Assembly (NCBI RefSeq): GCF_905475395.1
Contig: NC_058342.1
Coordinates: 2,118,501-2,182,500 of the forward strand
Length of the DNA: 64,000 bases
Source: Chrysoperla carnea
Lineage: Eukaryota; Arthropoda; Insecta; Neuroptera; Chrysopidae
Reading direction: 5' to 3'
Under the pieces are notes generated by a model that did not search any database, was not told the origin of the DNA, and was given only the letters and a program-made list of their open reading frames with translations. A program made the translations under genes and the position numbers. Shown here piece after piece: positions 1-11,000 of the stretch (its first letter is position 1; every line of letters begins with the position of its first letter).

Positions 1-1274
1 TTCAGTGGTGAAAATCCTAAACCTTATGATATCAGATCATACGACTCAAGTGTTAACAATACTAGTATCCACAAATATTAATAAAAGTAATGAAATAAGG
101 GAATTCAAACGACGATCCTACAACACTGAAAACCTGGAACATATGTGTCTTCTACTAAATAGAATAAATTGGCACAATAATATGAATATTAATACGGGGG
201 ATATAATGTGGGGAAATTTTCAGTTAAAGTTTGAGCACTGCTTTAATACAAGTATTCCGTTAATAAATCGCACAGAAAATGCAGACAAGCAGGGGAAACC
301 ATGGGTGACAAACAGTATAATAGAAATTTCAAAAAAAATTAAGAGAATTATTTAAAATGAAAAACAATACTGTTGAATTGCAACAACTTTACAATGACAT
401 GAAAAAAGAGCACAAAAATATTATTTGCAAAGCCAGAACAGAATGCTTGTTTGGCGTACTAAAAACATATAAATTGGATATTAAAAAGTGTATGGACAGG
501 TATAAGCAAAGTTTTAAATAAAAAACCAAATACGAATAAAATTATATCAATGCTTGATCATAATAAACTCGAAGACGATCCTAAAATAATTGTAAATTTA
601 TATGCTGAATACTTTCAAAAACTTCATCTGAAAAAATGTATCAAACTTTCAATAATTAAGTATCGGAAGAATGCACGGCTTCAATACTGAACATGTAAAA
701 CTCAATGTACATATGGCCTACGGATGAGTATGAAATCCAAATAGCCTAATTTTCAAACAAGCATTCTATTGGACTTGATTCGCTTCGAATGTCAGTAATT
801 AAGTACGATGCACCAATTAGTTCAGTTGTCTGTGACATTATAAATAAGTGTAAAGAAGATTGCAGTTTTCTTGATGCACTTAAAATTCCAAAAACCGTAT
901 CTATATGTAAAAAAGATGATAGGCACAATGTAGACTATAGACCTATATCCATATTAAAAGTTTTCTCGAAAATCATAGAAAAAATAATATTGAATAGACT
1001 TCAATCTTTCATCGATAAATACAACATACTTAGCTAATCACAACATGGTTTCGAACGAACCACTCAGCGCAATCAGCAATGTTTGATCTATATGTAAAAA
1101 TAACAAAAGATCTAAATAAAGGTCAATCTGTGTCAGGATTGTTTTTTGATCTAAGTGCAGCATTCGATACAGTGAATCATGAATTTCTTTTAAGAAAGTT
1201 GGAACGGATGATAATAAGAGTTAATACTACTAAGATATTACAATCTTACCTTAACAACAGATCATTTATAGTAG
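1..1274 (+). pseudogene. LINE A (Jockey/CR1-type) ORF2, 5' part, broken
   Basis: Several reading stretches hold consecutive pieces of one non-LTR retrotransposon ORF2. Positions 5-355 look like the end of the endonuclease (SDHTTQ near the start) and the linker to the reverse transcriptase. Positions 789-1037 carry the RT segment with RPISIL and FSKIIEKIILNRL. Positions 1079-1274 carry motif A (FFDLSAAFDTVNHEFL). The pieces are separated by stops and frame changes, so the copy is old and dead. The RT is cut at 1274 by a later insertion and resumes at 4588. The motif spacing fits the Jockey/CR1 group; the exact clade is inferred. The stretch 356-788 is decayed linker sequence with no usable frame. 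Confidence 0.75.
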
Positions 1275-1796
1275 TGTGGTGGTAACAATTAACCCGACAC
1301 ATACATACAGTATATTCTTAAAAACAAATGTAATCCACACAATTCTAAAAAGAAATCAACAATATCGTTTTATAGTAAAATATATGCAATAGAACATACG
1401 TGACCATTCTAGAATTTGCTAGACTGTACGGTAACAATTACATGTAAGATATATGCTATAGAACATACTTGACGGTTCTAGAATTTGCTAGACGATACAT
1501 TAATAATGGATTGTAATTATATAAACAGAGTGTGCGATACCGTCAGCACAGAGTACAACAATTTCAAGGTCAAGATGGTAAGTTGAACGGTGTTTGAATC
1601 AAAAAATTTAATTTTAAATCATTTTAAATTATTGTTTATTAATAGTGAAAATCAAATTATTAGTGATAGTGAATTTAGTTTAGTGATTTAGTATCGCAAA
1701 ACAATTGGGAAACATTGAAGAAGAAAAGATAGAAACAAATAATCTTTGTTCTGATAATCCAACATAAGTATTTATATTGGAATAGTTTATATAGAG

Positions 1797-1880
1797 TCAC
1801 CGTGGCTCAATTGGTTAAAGTGTATGTACTTTGTGTTTAATTTATTAAGTCAGTGGTTCAAGTCTAGCTCCAGTTATCTT
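1797..1880 (+). repeat. tRNA-like sequence, possible SINE head
   Basis: TGGCTCAATTGG resembles a pol III A box, and GGTTCAAGTCT about 45 bases later resembles a B box. The D and T stems pair poorly, so this is not a functional tRNA gene. It may be the head of a tRNA-derived SINE or part of the 5' leader of LINE B. Confidence 0.3.
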
Positions 1881-1929
1881 TCTGCTTTTGTAAATATGGC
1901 CATTGAATAAAAGTGCTGCAATTGTTAAT

Positions 1930-2500
1930 TATTAATCTCTAATGAAGATTTAAGTAAAGAAAACAAAATTTATTGCTGTGACGGCTGTTCAAGCTATGTT
2001 CATGTTACTTGTGCTGGTATAACTGTCACTGAAGCATAATGCATGCCCCTTAAAAATCGTACCTGAAAGTCTCTCTGTAATGACTGCAATATCGGCCTTA
2101 AATATTTGCCAAGCCTTAAAAGGATCCTCATGGAATTGAAATAAGAAGTAATTGAACTTAAAAGTGCCAAAGATGTAAATTCATTTTGTTGTTCTGATGC
2201 TGAAAATATGGATTTGTTCTTTCAAGATAAAATAATTACTGAAATGGAAGAGAGGCAAGAAAGAAAGAGCAATTAAATATTTTTTAATGTGCCGGAGTGT
2301 ATGTTTGACATAAGTGAAGATGGGAAAAAGTTTAACCAAAATCGTATTGAAAGTATAGTCAATTTAATTGACGTTCCAATATCATCTATTATAACAATGT
2401 TTCGCTTGGGTAGACCTATTAACAATAAGGTTACACCACTAAGGTTAGAGTTCTGCGGAGAACTTATTGCTGTAAACAAAAATAATTTATTTCAATTATC
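1930..2500 (+). pseudogene. LINE B ORF1 remnant with PHD-like zinc finger
   Basis: Around 1965-2090 the sequence reads as a cysteine/histidine cluster (CDGC, HVTC, CNDC) typical of the PHD-type finger in ORF1 of some CR1/Jockey LINEs. Further on, 2289-2480 encodes VPECMFDISEDGKKFN, IESIVNLIDVP and RLGRPINNKVTPLRLEF, which resembles the RNA-binding part of such ORF1 proteins. ORF1 proteins coat the element RNA. Stops interrupt the frame between the two parts. The assignment rests on motif recognition only. Confidence 0.5.
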
Positions 2501-2716
2501 TATATCTAAAAACAATGTTGAGCATCTATTCATTATTATCTCGGTGGCTTCTAATCATGTTATTGTTGGTGCAGTCTCTCTATTATATATTACTATAAGC
2601 TGGTGTAACATAAGGAACAGCAATAATAAATTCTTAAATCTAATAATTTCTACAAATAAGTTTCTTGAAGTGAACGAAGCTAATGATCCTATTTTCAAAA
2701 CTGAAAGCTATCATCA

Positions 2717-4025
2717 TTGGAATGGACTTACACTTTCGACTGTGATACCTCTTCTGTAAACCAATCAAATCTAGTCTACGACTTCAATAACTATGATTAT
2801 ACATCTCTATCCAAAGATATTTCCGAATATTACTGGGGAAGTTTATTTGGTATATCTAGTGTGGACACTGCTTTCGATGAGTTTTACAATGTGTTAAAAC
2901 TATTTATATCTAAACACACGCTATTTAAACATATCTTCAATTTTTCGTTCGCACGTTGTTTTTCAAAAGAACTAATCACTAGGTAAAAAAGAAAAAGATC
3001 ACCCAAAAAGTGTACAAAGAGCCTCATCTTTTCAGTGACTTTTGCCAATTCAAAGTGTTAGTAGTCAGTGTAAGAAGTTAACAAAAAAATGTTATGCTTC
3101 AAATCAGGTCGCTCAGCACGTACAAATATATTAATATTTCACCAATATGAAGTACAGACTTTTGCTTCTCAAAAACAAGTTGACACCATTTACCTAGACT
3201 TCCCAAAAGCGTTTGATCTAGAAGATCATCATATTCTTACAAACAAACTTGCTTGTATAGGTATACATGGTTCCAATTTAAACTGGTTTTTATCTTACTT
3301 AAGTGGCAGATCTCAATCAGTCAAATTATTTTCAGCAATCTCAAAAAAAAATTTGGTTCCTTGTGGAGTACCACAGGGGTCTCTTCTCGGCCCATTTATT
3401 TTTAAAATCTTCTAAAATCACATTATCTCTTTTCTTCCATCAGTAAGTGCTTCGCTTTTTGCTGGCGATGACTGCTTTAATCTTCAGAATGCTCTCAGTG
3501 TGATTGAAAAGTGGTGCCATCTCCATAATATGTCTCTCAATATAAATAAGTAGTCGTATCATTTTATAAAATTAATGCTCCATTATATTATGAATACAAA
3601 TTACAGGATATACCCTTAGACAGAGAGCAATCAATAAAAGATTTAGGAAAAATTTTCAACCATGATTTATCCTTTAAAACACATGTCTCATCCGTAGTTA
3701 AAATAGCTAACCAAACCCTAGGTTTTATAAACAGAAACACTCTTCGCTTTTCTTCTACATATCCCTTCATCTTTCTATACAAATCATGGTCCGCCCTTTA
3801 CTTGGATATGGAGCTATTGTCAGGAGCCCATATCACAAAACACTTATTGATGCTGTTGTAAATGTGCAAAGGTGCTTTTTACGAATGTTTTGGTACCGTG
3901 AAACGGGTTTATTTAATGATACTCCCTATGATTCTCTCCTTGAACTCACCGGTCTAAAAACACTATCCTCCAGAAGAGTTTCAACAGACATTATCTTTAT
4001 TCACAAACTGAAGCAATTCTATTGA
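2717..4025 (+). pseudogene. LINE B reverse transcriptase remnant
   Basis: 2717-2986 is the region between endonuclease and RT. 3089-3415 holds RT motifs QVDTIYLDFPKAFD (motif A region), GIHGSNLNWFLSYLSGR and GVPQGSLLGPFIF (motif B region). Around 3450 SLFAGDD replaces the usual YADD-type motif C. 3786-4025 is the C-terminal thumb region with IFIHKL near its end. Frame changes and stops separate the parts, so it cannot be functional. LINE A has different residues at the same motifs, so the two are different families. Confidence 0.7.
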
Positions 4026-4587
4026 ATGTCCTTCCCTTCTTTCCTTTATATCCTTCCACATTCCACAGATTCAAACAAGACAAAAGATATCATTTTCCAA
4101 TAAATTATAACAAACTGATTGTCACAAATTCTCAAGTCTGCCTAGTTCAGTAACCAATGCAAACTTGCTTCCTCATCACATAGATATATTTCATAACTCA
4201 CTGCCACAAATTAAAAGTTACCTTAATAGCATTTAATCTGTTTAATAAAGTTTATTATTGTAACTGGGTAAAATTTGTAACTGGGTATTTATCCGTATAA
4301 ATGAATAAATAAATTACAACAGTTCATATTACAATAAGTCAGATTACAATAAGAGAGATTACAATACGGTGAGACTAAAATACATACTCTTCAGGATAAC
4401 CACAGAACGAGTGAAGTGAAGAATTCATCTATCAGCATAAAATTAAAATAAAAGTGTTGTGAATTGTATTATCTTTGTATGCAGTAAAAAAAGCTTAACA
4501 ATAAAATCGTAATCGTAAAGTTATATGAGTATAGACAGTTCAATTTTTTATTACACAAATTCGATTACGTTAAGCCCGCTACAGTAG

Positions 4588-5520
4588 CATACGATGAATG
4601 TGAACCAACGACCAATAAAAATATTGGTACCCCAGGGAAGTAATTTACGGTCTATACTTTTCAATTGCTATATAAATTATCTACCACAACATCTAAGAAC
4701 TGGGAAGCTCTTGATGTATGCTGATGATATATCAGTGTTCATATCAAAGTCCATACTAACTGAACCAATAGAAGAAGCTGAAATACACATGAACAATTTC
4801 AAACATGGTGTTACAAAAATCAACTGATTGTTAACATACCGAAAACAAGTTTATTTCATTTTACACTTCATTCAAATAAACAAGAAATCATCATCACATA
4901 TCAGGAGCACAGCCTTATAAACACCACCCAAACAAAGTTATTATGTATTTTTATCGACAGCAACTTAAGATTTATAGAGCAATAGATCATGCCTGTAAAA
5001 CGCTCAACTAAACGTATAATCAATTACGCATATTAAAGAGCTACCTGAATTATGAAGATTTGATTATCTTCTACTATGCTCACGTTTATTCTGCTTTAAA
5101 ATATGGTATCACTATCTGCGGTAGATGTACTGAAATTGGCCGGGAATTAATAGCTCAAAAGCGCATCGTTCAATTATTGCTGAACATGAAATACAGAGAT
5201 ACATGCGTGAGAAGTTTTCTTAGAAATAAACTATTTACCATTTACGCAATCTATGCCTATGAGCTCTTGATAGACAAACATTCGAAAAATTTACTGGAAA
5301 CAAATAAAGCAACAATGGGTCAATATATTACGCGAACTGAGGACAAATATGACTTATTTCATCGCATAACGTTCTATGAACGTAGACCTTTATATTATAT
5401 GCGGGATATAAAATATTTCAAAACTTAGCAACAATTATACAGCGAGAAAAGTCCAAGGCAAAGCTCAAACAACAATTAAAAAAGTATCTTTATTATTAAT
5501 TAGGTAGGCTTAGTTAACTA
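4588..5520 (+). pseudogene. LINE A ORF2, 3' part, broken
   Basis: Continues LINE A after the insertion. 4594-4827 holds motif B (VPQGSNLRSILFNCYINYLP) and motif C (LLMYADDISVF). 5060-5428 holds the C-terminal region (YSALKYGITICGRC, IAQKRIVQLLLNMKYRDTC). Stops and frame shifts separate the two. The tail from 5430 to 5595 is AT-rich with no gene; Polinton P0 starts at 5596. Confidence 0.7.
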
Positions 5521-5595
5521 GAGTACATGTGACGATTAAGTTTACTCCTTGTGATGTACACTTTTAACGTGTTTTATGTGAAGGGATCGATTGGT

Positions 5596-6290
5596 AGTAG
5601 AAGAGTCAGGTCACTCCTGGCGCAGTTTGACCTCAAGTAACCCCGTTTTGATGGTACACTTTTCCAAAAAGGGCAAACCTAGGTGAATGTTGGAAACCTC
5701 GGAAGTTGGATGACGTCATTGACCAATAGTAAATCAAGATGGCGTCGGGAGGTGTGGTGCAGGGGAATAATGGCTGCCTAAGCATTGATTACGTCATTGG
5801 CTTTGACCAATAGTGGTGGAGAGTGAACGGGGGGCGGGACGTTGACATTAGTCAGCAATTCTCAAGAATATGTTAATTTGACCTTGAAAAATATTGTAAT
5901 TTGACACTTTAAATATACATGATAAAATTCAAGACACGTGACCGGATGTTAATATTTTTTTATTGAATTAGCAATATGACACTTGAAATTTACATAATAA
6001 AAATACATGTTCAAACTTGTTTGAATGGACTTTGATCTTAAAATAATTTTACACGTGTACATTAATCAGCAATTTTCAAGAATATGTTGAAATAGATTTG
6101 ACCTTGAAAAATATGATATCATCATCCTGTTACAAGTTCAAACTTGTTTGAAATAATTTTACACGTGACCGGATGTTAATATTTTTTACTGAATCAGCAG
6201 TGTAATATGACACTTGAAATTTACATGATAAAAATACATGTTTAAACTTGTTTGATCTTAAAATAATTTTACACGTGTTATGAGATTAGA
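5596..6290 (+). repeat. P0 terminal inverted repeat
   Basis: The outer 280 bases carry CRE-like TGACGTCA, CCAAT boxes in both orientations, AAGATGGCG and GGGGGCGGGAC. The inner 400 bases repeat a module with TTTTACACGTG, CACGTGACCGGATG, CAGCAATTTTCAAG and ACTTGTTTGAA. The same modules recur at 14838-15620, 28418-29815, 46480-47779 (reverse) and 50215-50795 (reverse). No protein-coding sequence is present. Confidence 0.8.
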
Positions 6291-6324
6291 TAATAATTTC
6301 TGCTGGTGGGGGATTTTTGGAGTG

Positions 6325-6365
6325 GTGGTAATCATATAAAAAAGGCGCTCGACATTACGGTAATT
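6325..6365 (+). promoter_or_regulatory. TATA promoter at inner edge of P0 terminal repeat
   Basis: TATAAAAAAGG at 6335-6345 is followed by GCGCTCGACATTACG and then GGTAA. The same block occurs in reverse at about 50160-50230, upstream of the two-exon gene of P1. Conservation between two otherwise diverged copies supports a real promoter. Confidence 0.6.
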
Positions 6366-6385
6366 TAGTGCGACCATGCATAAAA

Positions 6386-6688
6386 ATGGACGACTTACCA
6401 CTGAAAAAAAAATTAAAAATACTAAAAATGGAGCGGATTCTAACGAAACATGGACCATCAATAAAAGTTTTACTGAACATAAGCCTAGATGGTGCAGAAA
6501 ACGAGGGGGTTTTTCTACCATCTAGGTTTGCAGTGTTGACGGACAACATGATTAAATTATTTAACACAAAACCGGGGTATTTGAGGGTGGAGGAGAAAAT
6601 AGGAAGAAGTCACCAATTAACGCTGCGCCTATTCGAAGATGATGTTAATGAAGATGGCAACCAGATCAACACAATGTTGAACAAATAG
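6386..6688 (+). CDS. Small unknown Polinton protein (P0)
   Basis: An open frame of about 100 residues starting MDDLPLKKKLK, 40 bases downstream of the TATA block. It is lysine-rich at the N-terminus and acidic near the C-terminus (LRLFEDDVNEDGN). I recognise no domain. The DNA around its 3' end (about 6665-6740) recurs at about 7757-7830 and, in reverse, at about 47940-48010, so this tail was duplicated within these elements. An AATAAA-type signal lies near 6770. It may be a fragment of a longer ancestral protein. Between 6775 and 6950 I see only AT-rich sequence. Confidence 0.4.
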   Translation: MDDLPLKKKLKILKMERILTKHGPSIKVLLNISLDGAENEGVFLPSRFAVLTDNMIKLFNTKPGYLRVEEKIGRSHQLTLRLFEDDVNEDGNQINTMLNK

Positions 6689-6953
6689 AGCCTGATCAAT
6701 CAAGCGAATTAATCCCATGGGTAATTCTAATACAACAGACGTTTTGTATTAAATACATCAGAAATTTCTGAATAAAAAAAATCATTTTATAAAATCTATG
6801 TATTTTTATTTTTAAATATTTATAATACAACACTGTTTTTTTAAATAAGAAACTTACAATAAAAATAATATTTTTACAATGTGATATTTTTTATTTTTTT
6901 TAATAAATCACGAGTATTAATTGTTGAGAGCGTTAATTTGTGGAAGTCCATTT

Positions 6954-7099
6954 TTAATTTTAAAATAAAACAAAATTGTTTAGCAAAATCCACTTATCAA
7001 TTTATTGTTAAAAATATGTTAACAGCTGTTTCGGCTTATTATTATTAATAAATTGATAAGTGGATTTTGCTAAACAATTTTGTTTTATTTTAAAATTAA
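6954..7099. repeat. 146-bp near-perfect palindrome bounded by TTAA (MITE-like)
   Basis: About 54 bases (from TTAATTTTAAAATAAAAC) are repeated inverted after a loop of about 37 bases containing CAGCTGTTTCGGC. TTAA lies at both outer ends (6954-6957 and 7096-7099), as expected for a TTAA-targeting element such as a piggyBac-type MITE. It interrupts Polinton tail sequence. The family is unknown. Confidence 0.55.
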
Positions 7100-7760
7100 C
7101 CACGAGTATGTTCACAAAAGCGGTCCACTATGACAAATTTTTGTTTGTTACAAGTATGTTCACAAAAACGTTCCACTATAAAAGGAGACTTTTTTGTCAA
7201 TATATGAATCATATAAAGAGTCGAACCCTAACCACCGGACTTTAAATTTGGAGCTAAGACCTTTTCAACTAAATAAATGTTTGGATTGTAAACTTTTTGT
7301 AATTCTTTAGCATAGAAACCACCCTTTATATCATCGTTGTGACCTCACCACCTTATTTTCAGGTTATAAATACACCTTATTTGTGACAATTATATTCACA
7401 CCATCAAGTAATTTGTTTTGTGTTAGTTAAAAATTGCTTCAATAAAATTTCATGATCATATTAACCTAGTCTAATATATATTCATATTAAAAAATACATC
7501 TCCTTTTTTAAAACACAAATATGTTCACAAAAGCGGTCCACTTTGGATTGTGAACTTTTTGTAATTCATAGCAACCGCATAGAAACCGCCCCTTTATATC
7601 ATCGTTGTTGTAGTCATTCAGTAAACATGTTCTTGGGTTTGTAGTTGGGATGTTTCACCTCGCGATTGGTGAATATTTCCGATATCCATGATGAATGAAA
7701 ACCATGAGCAAACGCTGTTCTTAATTTACATATCCTAGATACAGACCTGTTTAACCCAAT
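7100..7760 (-). pseudogene. Decayed Polinton integrase tail copies (P0)
   Basis: Read on the minus strand, 7110-7330 and 7510-7700 resemble the last part of the integrase gene of P4 (chromodomain region and 3' flank, with the repeated phrase CAAAAGCGGTCCACT). The rest of the integrase is absent. The region holds two partial copies in tandem and ends near 7745 with one unit of the AAACAGGTCTG array family. Fossil, not functional. Confidence 0.6.
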
Positions 7761-8009
7761 GTTGAACAAATAGAGTCTGATCAACCAAGCGAATTAATCT
7801 CATGGGATAATTCTAATACAACAGACGGTAACTTCTTGTAATTATGTATGCAACAGATACAGAATATGGATTCTTTTTCTTGTGAATATTTGCAAAATGC
7901 AGAAATATTGTAAATAATAACCCAATATTTTAAATGTAATGTAATGTAAGAAGGTTTTATTTTAATAAAAAAATTTAAAATTTTTTTCATGTATTTAATA
8001 TATCAAAAT

Positions 8010-8015
8010 AATAAT

Positions 8016-8056
<41 letters not shown>
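8010..8056. repeat. (AAT)n microsatellite, 5' flank of Dong-1
   Basis: About 15 AAT/TAA units directly precede the 5' end of Dong-1. Dong elements are known to insert in TAA repeats. The run gives the spurious poly-asparagine start of the long open frame. Confidence 0.9.
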
Positions 8057-11000
8057 GGGCAGGCAATCCCTAACCTCACGTCCGAGCCTAACACTAGGAC
8101 ACGTGCCATACCCGGTAACCATCAATCCCGCTCAAAGTGATGGGCTAACGAGGTGGGTCCGTGCTGACTCAGCGGAGCTAAATGAGTCAAATCCAAAAAT
8201 GTCAAATTTGAGAAGCAGATTTTTCGGTCCTCAGGCAGGTAGTAGTCGACCCAGTCCTACAGAACCCCGCCCCCCTGCAGGTGACGCTTCTACCTTACCT
8301 ATAGGGGGTAGCTCTCGCGGATATGAGGGAGAGCAATCAAATTTGGCTTTGGATCCCAGGCTAGTCCCGGAGACTAGACGTGCCGCTGACGACGAAGAGC
8401 CATCTCAAGGCACTCCTCAAGAAAGTCGAGCGAGCACACAAAACAGTCGTCTTCAGCGCTTTCAATGGACCAAGGCACTTAAGGCTGACCTGCTCACTTG
8501 TTACGAAGCAAGTGAACCATCGAGACGTGGCTATATGGGCAGGATGCACACCCTCTGGTGCGAAAAGCATCCCGAACTTTCCCATATGAAATCGCAACAT
8601 CTACGCGATCAAGTATCCCGTCTCAAAAAAACCGGATTTGACAAACCTCGAATAGGACAAGAGAAACGATGCAGGACTACGCAAGCGGAAGTGAATCGAG
8701 GTGATGAGATAGAGCCGGCTGCTATTGGTGTAGTTCATTCTACACGTGAGACATTAGACGCTGAGACGCAGGATGGAATATCTCAGGATGAGCCAGTATT
8801 AGAGAGTGAGAGATCTGATACTGAGACACAGGATCGGGTATGTCAAAATACCCCACCTTCACCTGTGTTAGAGGCTTCACCACCTACGCCTACGATACCC
8901 GGAGATATCCCAGCACTACCTGTGTTAACGGCGGAAACAGCCACGCCACTCACTTCGACCACGGAAGCGAACGTAGAGGAAACTCCGATCCTTCCTGCTG
9001 AGCCACCAAACACTCGTTTGGAAGAGCTTAAAGAACGGTTTCAAAATATCCTGTTCAAAACCGATAATGACCTTTCCAAACGCAAACGTCCCAAGTACCG
9101 CAAAACGTTTGCCAAAGCACAAGACCTTGCTTTAATCAACCAGATCGTCGACGATCATCTGAATCACACAAGTAGCCTACTCGAAATCGATAGCTCAGTC
9201 TATGCTGCAATGTGTGCACTTTCTCCTGCCTCCAAGTCTACTGAGACAGCCGAGGAGAAAACACGCAAGCGTATAGAGCAACTTGACTCCAAGTTGACCC
9301 CTCTTCGACAGACGGTATCACGTATCGAGTGTGTGTTAGAGTACCAGAAAGCTGGTAAACCCTTCACCCCAAAGGTGCGAGCCTTCGCGCGTGAACTCAG
9401 GCACCAACACCACACACTCAACAAGGGTATCCTGCTCACTATCAAGCAGCGAAACATTGAAAAGATACGTGCACTAGCTCTCGCTCGGAAAAAGCTAGTT
9501 AAACGCGAGAAGTGTATTCGAGAGAACAAGATCTTTGTATCGAATCCTTCCCGTTTATTTGCAAAACCCCCTTCTCTCGCCGAGAATCCACCTTCGATAG
9601 AGCAGATCGATGGCTACTGGCGTGATTTATATGAAAAGTCGACTAATGTAGATAAAAATATAAGACCAATCAAACTGTTCGAAAGGTTTTGCAACGCGCG
9701 CCTAGCAGAACAAGCGGTCCTAACATCTGTTACCGCTGATGAAGTATCCCTTGCTTTCAAAGGCAAGAAGAATCATTCGGCGCCTGGCATGGATGCTGTG
9801 TCCAACTTCTGGTGGAAACGTTTAACTTCCACACACGCACATCTTGCTAGGCACTTTACTTCATACATCCTTGGGTACGGGACCTTTCCAACGTGGTTCG
9901 CGGAAGGACGAACAGTTTTGATTCCCAAGAAAGGAGACCTTTCAGTTCCGAGCAATTACCGCCCGATTACATGTCTCAATACCGTGTACAAAGCGTTCAC
10001 CTCTATTCTTAATGAACGCATACTCACAACCATAGAACCGGTTTGGCAGATGATATACGAGCAACGCGGCTCCAAACGAGGTATATCAGTTTGCAAAGAT
10101 AATCTTCTTGTTGACAGATGTATCTGTCAAGACGCCCGTCAGTATCAACGCGACCTGAGTATGGCCTGGGTGGATTATAGGAAAGCATTTGACACTACCT
10201 CTCACCAACTCATATTGGTGCTGCTCAAATGTTTGAAAATTCACCCCGATATCATCAGATGCATCGAAGAGCTGTTACCTTTGTGGAAGACCAAGTTTAC
10301 CATTAGATGTGGTAAACGTACTGTCTCAACAGATCTGGTAACGTATAAGCGTGGTGTCTATCAAGGCGACAGCCTTAGCCCGCTTTTATTCTGCATCTCC
10401 CTTATGCCCCTTTCCTTGCGCTTGCGAGAAGAAACTGGTTACCGTTGTGGTCCCCCGACAGATAGGAAGCATCAGGTAACTCATCTATTCTATATGGATG
10501 ACCTGAAACTTTATGCTTCTTCTGAGAGCAGTCTATCGCAAGCTCTCAAAGCTGTCCATCAGTACATGAAGGCTATTGGCATGGAATTCGGACTTGATAA
10601 ATGTGCCGTCATTCATTGTAAGAGGGGTCGTGTCCCTGATTATGATGCAGACGTGCAGCTCACAGATGGAAGCATCGTGAAACATCTCGATGAAGAAGAG
10701 CTCTACACATATTTGGGTGTCGGTGAAAACCACATTCAAAGTGTGTCTACTGTCAAAGAAGCTCTTCGCGGCAGGTATAGGCACCGTCTTCGACAAATCT
10801 GGCAATCAGAATTGTCTGGGATCCATAAGATCCGTGCTACTAATATGCTTGCAATACCCATCCTTCTCTATTCTTTTGGTTCCATCAAATGGACAATAGA
10901 GGAGCTTAAGGAACTTGATAGAGGCACTCGCAAACTCATGAACGTCAATCGTAGTTTGCACCCACGTGCTTCTGTACCGCGTAATTACCTCCCACGCCAG

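Larger units (their letters stand above)
1567..4310 (+). mobile_element. LINE B (Jockey/CR1-type), decayed
   Basis: A second non-LTR retrotransposon in the order ORF1 remnant (about 1930-2500), shrunken endonuclease region, RT (about 2720-4025) and a short tail ending ATAAATGAATAAATAAAT near 4310. The left limit is uncertain: TACAACA occurs both at about 1554 and just after the tail at about 4316, which may be the target duplication. It lies inside the LTR-like remnant. Frames are broken many times and most of the endonuclease is missing. Confidence 0.6.
1275..4583 (+). mobile_element. Candidate solo LTR remnant inserted in LINE A, itself split by LINE B
   Basis: LINE A breaks off at 1274 and resumes at 4588. 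The inserted DNA begins TGTGG and ends GCTACA, and is flanked by GTAG on both sides (1271-1274 and 4584-4587), as expected for an LTR-type insertion with a 4-bp target duplication. A TATA-like box (TATATAAA, about 1518) lies near the left end. No capsid, protease or integrase reading frame is seen, so I read it as a solo LTR (about 1275-1560 plus 4310-4583) that later received LINE B. It is an old fossil. The LTR interpretation is inference; the split of LINE A and the flanking repeat are visible. Confidence 0.45.
5596..7980. mobile_element. Polinton/Maverick fragment P0 (terminal part)
   Basis: Starts with the Polinton end sequence AGTAGAAGAGTCAGGTCAC, which also forms both ends of P2. In order it holds a terminal repeat (5596-6290), a TATA promoter, one small gene, a TTAA-bounded palindrome and decayed integrase tails. 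It stops at the TAA microsatellite where Dong-1 sits. The layout matches the right end of P1 (47786-50801) read in reverse, so P0 is the ATPase-side end of a P1-type element. ATTGGT lies just outside the left end, but no partner end is in view. Old and broken. Confidence 0.75.

Noticed and set aside
1797-1880. Functional tRNA gene
   Set aside because: A and B box-like motifs exist but the D and T stems do not pair.
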